Shown here piece by piece: positions 5,496-6,545 of a stretch of 6,545 nt of DNA. The notes under the pieces were generated by a model, which saw nothing but the letters and a program-made list of their open reading frames with translations, was not told the DNA's origin and made no database searches. The stretch covers positions 1-6,545 of the forward strand of contig CAOJZR010000035.1 of NCBI GenBank assembly GCA_948466105.1. Direction: 5' to 3'. The stretch's first letter is position 1. Each line of letters opens with the position of its first letter. The translations under genes and the position numbers were made by a program. This stretch comes from an uncultured Bacillota bacterium (GTDB lineage: Bacteria; Bacillota_I; Bacilli_A; RF39; UBA660).

Positions 5496-6545
5496 ATGGG
5501 TATAGGATTAAGTAACAATGCAGTTATGTTTATTGTATCAATAGTTTTCTTAATTGTATTAATAATAATTATTAAGCCAACCAAAGCCTCAATTAAAGAA
5601 CGTTATCGTGAAAAACTCTTCTCGTCTCTTACTAAAGCCAGTGATACTATTTATCTAATGTGTGATCATAAAAAAAGGCAATTAATTTACATAACCGACA
5701 ATATATATAATGTTTTAGGTTTAAAAGATATTGAAAAAGAAAAAACACCAGAACAAATAGTAGATGAAATTTTTAAAGCACCAATTGTTCAAAATGAAAT
5801 GCAAAATTGGAATGGAAAAGAAGAATATGTTACACAGATGTTTTCTTATAATAATCCTTTATATCATCATACAAGATGGATAAGAGTTAAAATCTATCCC
5901 TTTCGTGAAAAAAAGCAAAATTATGACATTATTTTAATATATGATGCTACTAAAGAACATGACCAGCAACATCTTCTTGTAACCCAAGCTAAAAATATTA
6001 AAGCACGTGAACAACAATTGAATCAAATAACTAATATTTCTTATGATTTTGAAATAAATGTAAATGTTCAAACAAAAGAAATGACATATCATCGGTTAAA
6101 GAATGATTTAACTTATTTTGGTACTGATTTTAGTGGTAATTTTGAAATTTTGTTTAAAGACATAATTGATAAATATGTGGATAAGGATGATAGAGCTCCA
6201 ATACTAGAACAATTTTCCATTTCTAACTTTCAAAAATTAGCTGAAGAAAATAATCTAGATCCTATCTCAATTCGTTATCGCCTGATTAGTGAAGATACTA
6301 CTTGGCTTGAAAGTACAGCTTTCTTTACTATAGATAAAGGCGAATTATTAGTGACGATTTTAACAAAAAATGTAACTGAAAATGCAGAATATATGCGCAG
6401 ACAAAATATACTTTTGCAAAATGCTTTAACAGAAGCTAAAAAAGCTAATGATGCTAAATCAGAATTTTTAGCTACAGTGTCACATGAAATTAGGATTCCT
6501 ATGAACGCTATTATTGGACTTAGTCAATCAGCTTTAAATGAAGAT
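5496..6545 (+). CDS. PAS-type membrane sensor histidine kinase (3' end outside window)
   Basis: The first 350 codons of a sensor kinase, which would autophosphorylate on a histidine and pass phosphate to a response regulator. Residues about 9-27 form one membrane segment. Two PAS-like sensor regions follow (about 45-155, and about 180-295 with YRLISEDTTWLESTAFF), then a helical linker (about 296-320) and the start of the HisKA dimerisation domain with the H-box SEFLATVSHEIRIPMNAIIG, phosphoacceptor H330. The usual Thr four residues after the His is Ile (I334). The ATPase domain and any receiver domain lie beyond the window; by family habit a hybrid kinase is possible. ATG 5496 is chosen because GGAG (5485-5488) is seven bases upstream; the ATG at 5491 is in another frame and stops after four codons. 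It has its own promoter and looks like a host gene bordering the recombinase region. Confidence 0.9.
   Translation, partial: MGIGLSNNAVMFIVSIVFLIVLIIIIKPTKASIKERYREKLFSSLTKASDTIYLMCDHKKRQLIYITDNIYNVLGLKDIEKEKTPEQIVDEIFKAPIVQNEMQNWNGKEEYVTQMFSYNNPLYHHTRWIRVKIYPFREKKQNYDIILIYDATKEHDQQHLLVTQAKNIKAREQQLNQITNISYDFEINVNVQTKEMTYHRLKNDLTYFGTDFSGNFEILFKDIIDKYVDKDDRAPILEQFSISNFQKLAEENNLDPISIRYRLISEDTTWLESTAFFTIDKGELLVTILTKNVTENAEYMRRQNILLQNALTEAKKANDAKSEFLATVSHEIRIPMNAIIGLSQSALNED

Noticed and set aside
5491..5505. ATG at 5491 as the histidine kinase start
   Set aside because: It is in another frame and stops after four codons (M-T-W-V-stop); ATG 5496 is better spaced from GGAG.
1..6545. CRISPR arrays, tRNA or rRNA genes, riboswitches, retron-type or other structured RNA
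   Set aside because: I saw no regularly spaced repeats, no cloverleaf or rRNA-like sequence and no long structured leader; the intergenic gaps are all short and are accounted for by promoters, terminators, the palindrome and the gene fragment.

Overview
The window is about 6.5 kb of very AT-rich DNA with TTA/AAA/ATT-heavy codon use, short intergenic gaps, AGGAGG/GGTG-type ribosome binding sites, sigma-A-like promoters and short GAGC-stem terminators. TGA is used only as a stop. This fits a low-GC Firmicute, probably a gut-type lineage (Erysipelotrichales/Coprobacillaceae or related Bacilli/Clostridia). The lineage is an inference from protein style; no marker gene is present.

Layout. Positions 1-1735 hold the end of a mobile-element module on the + strand: the C-terminus of an unrecognised protein (2-148), a 28-residue leader-like ORF (182-268), and a large serine recombinase (LSR1, 252-1715) whose start overlaps the leader stop. 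A bidirectional hairpin terminator (1714-1735) separates this from a two-gene minus-strand operon. That operon has a promoter at 3300-3327, a small single-pass membrane protein (3276-2758) and, one base later, a membrane-anchored phosphodiester glycosidase/NAGPA-family protein (2756-1734). Upstream of the promoter is a near-perfect 36-bp palindrome. It begins exactly where a 38-codon orphan piece of an ABC-transporter substrate-binding protein gene ends (3357-3470). That fragment abuts the 3' end of a second, clearly different large serine recombinase (LSR2, minus strand). LSR2's frame carries its catalytic serine only if it is read upstream of its first ATG, to an ATC codon at 5091 with a good Shine-Dalgarno. 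A divergent 61-aa helical ORF (5157-5342) with a terminator follows. The window ends in the first 350 codons of a membrane-bound PAS-type sensor histidine kinase with a textbook promoter.

Interpretation. Two unrelated site-specific recombinase modules flank a host-like cell-envelope operon, and the locus has been rearranged. A transporter gene is represented only by an internal scrap, with neither its N-terminal part nor the rest of its C-terminal part nearby. The best second-look signals are the missing canonical start of LSR2, the recombinase/transporter-gene junction, the palindrome at the other end of the scrap, and a Thr-to-Ile change in the histidine kinase H-box. I see no strong evidence for a wholly new defence or RNA system in this window.
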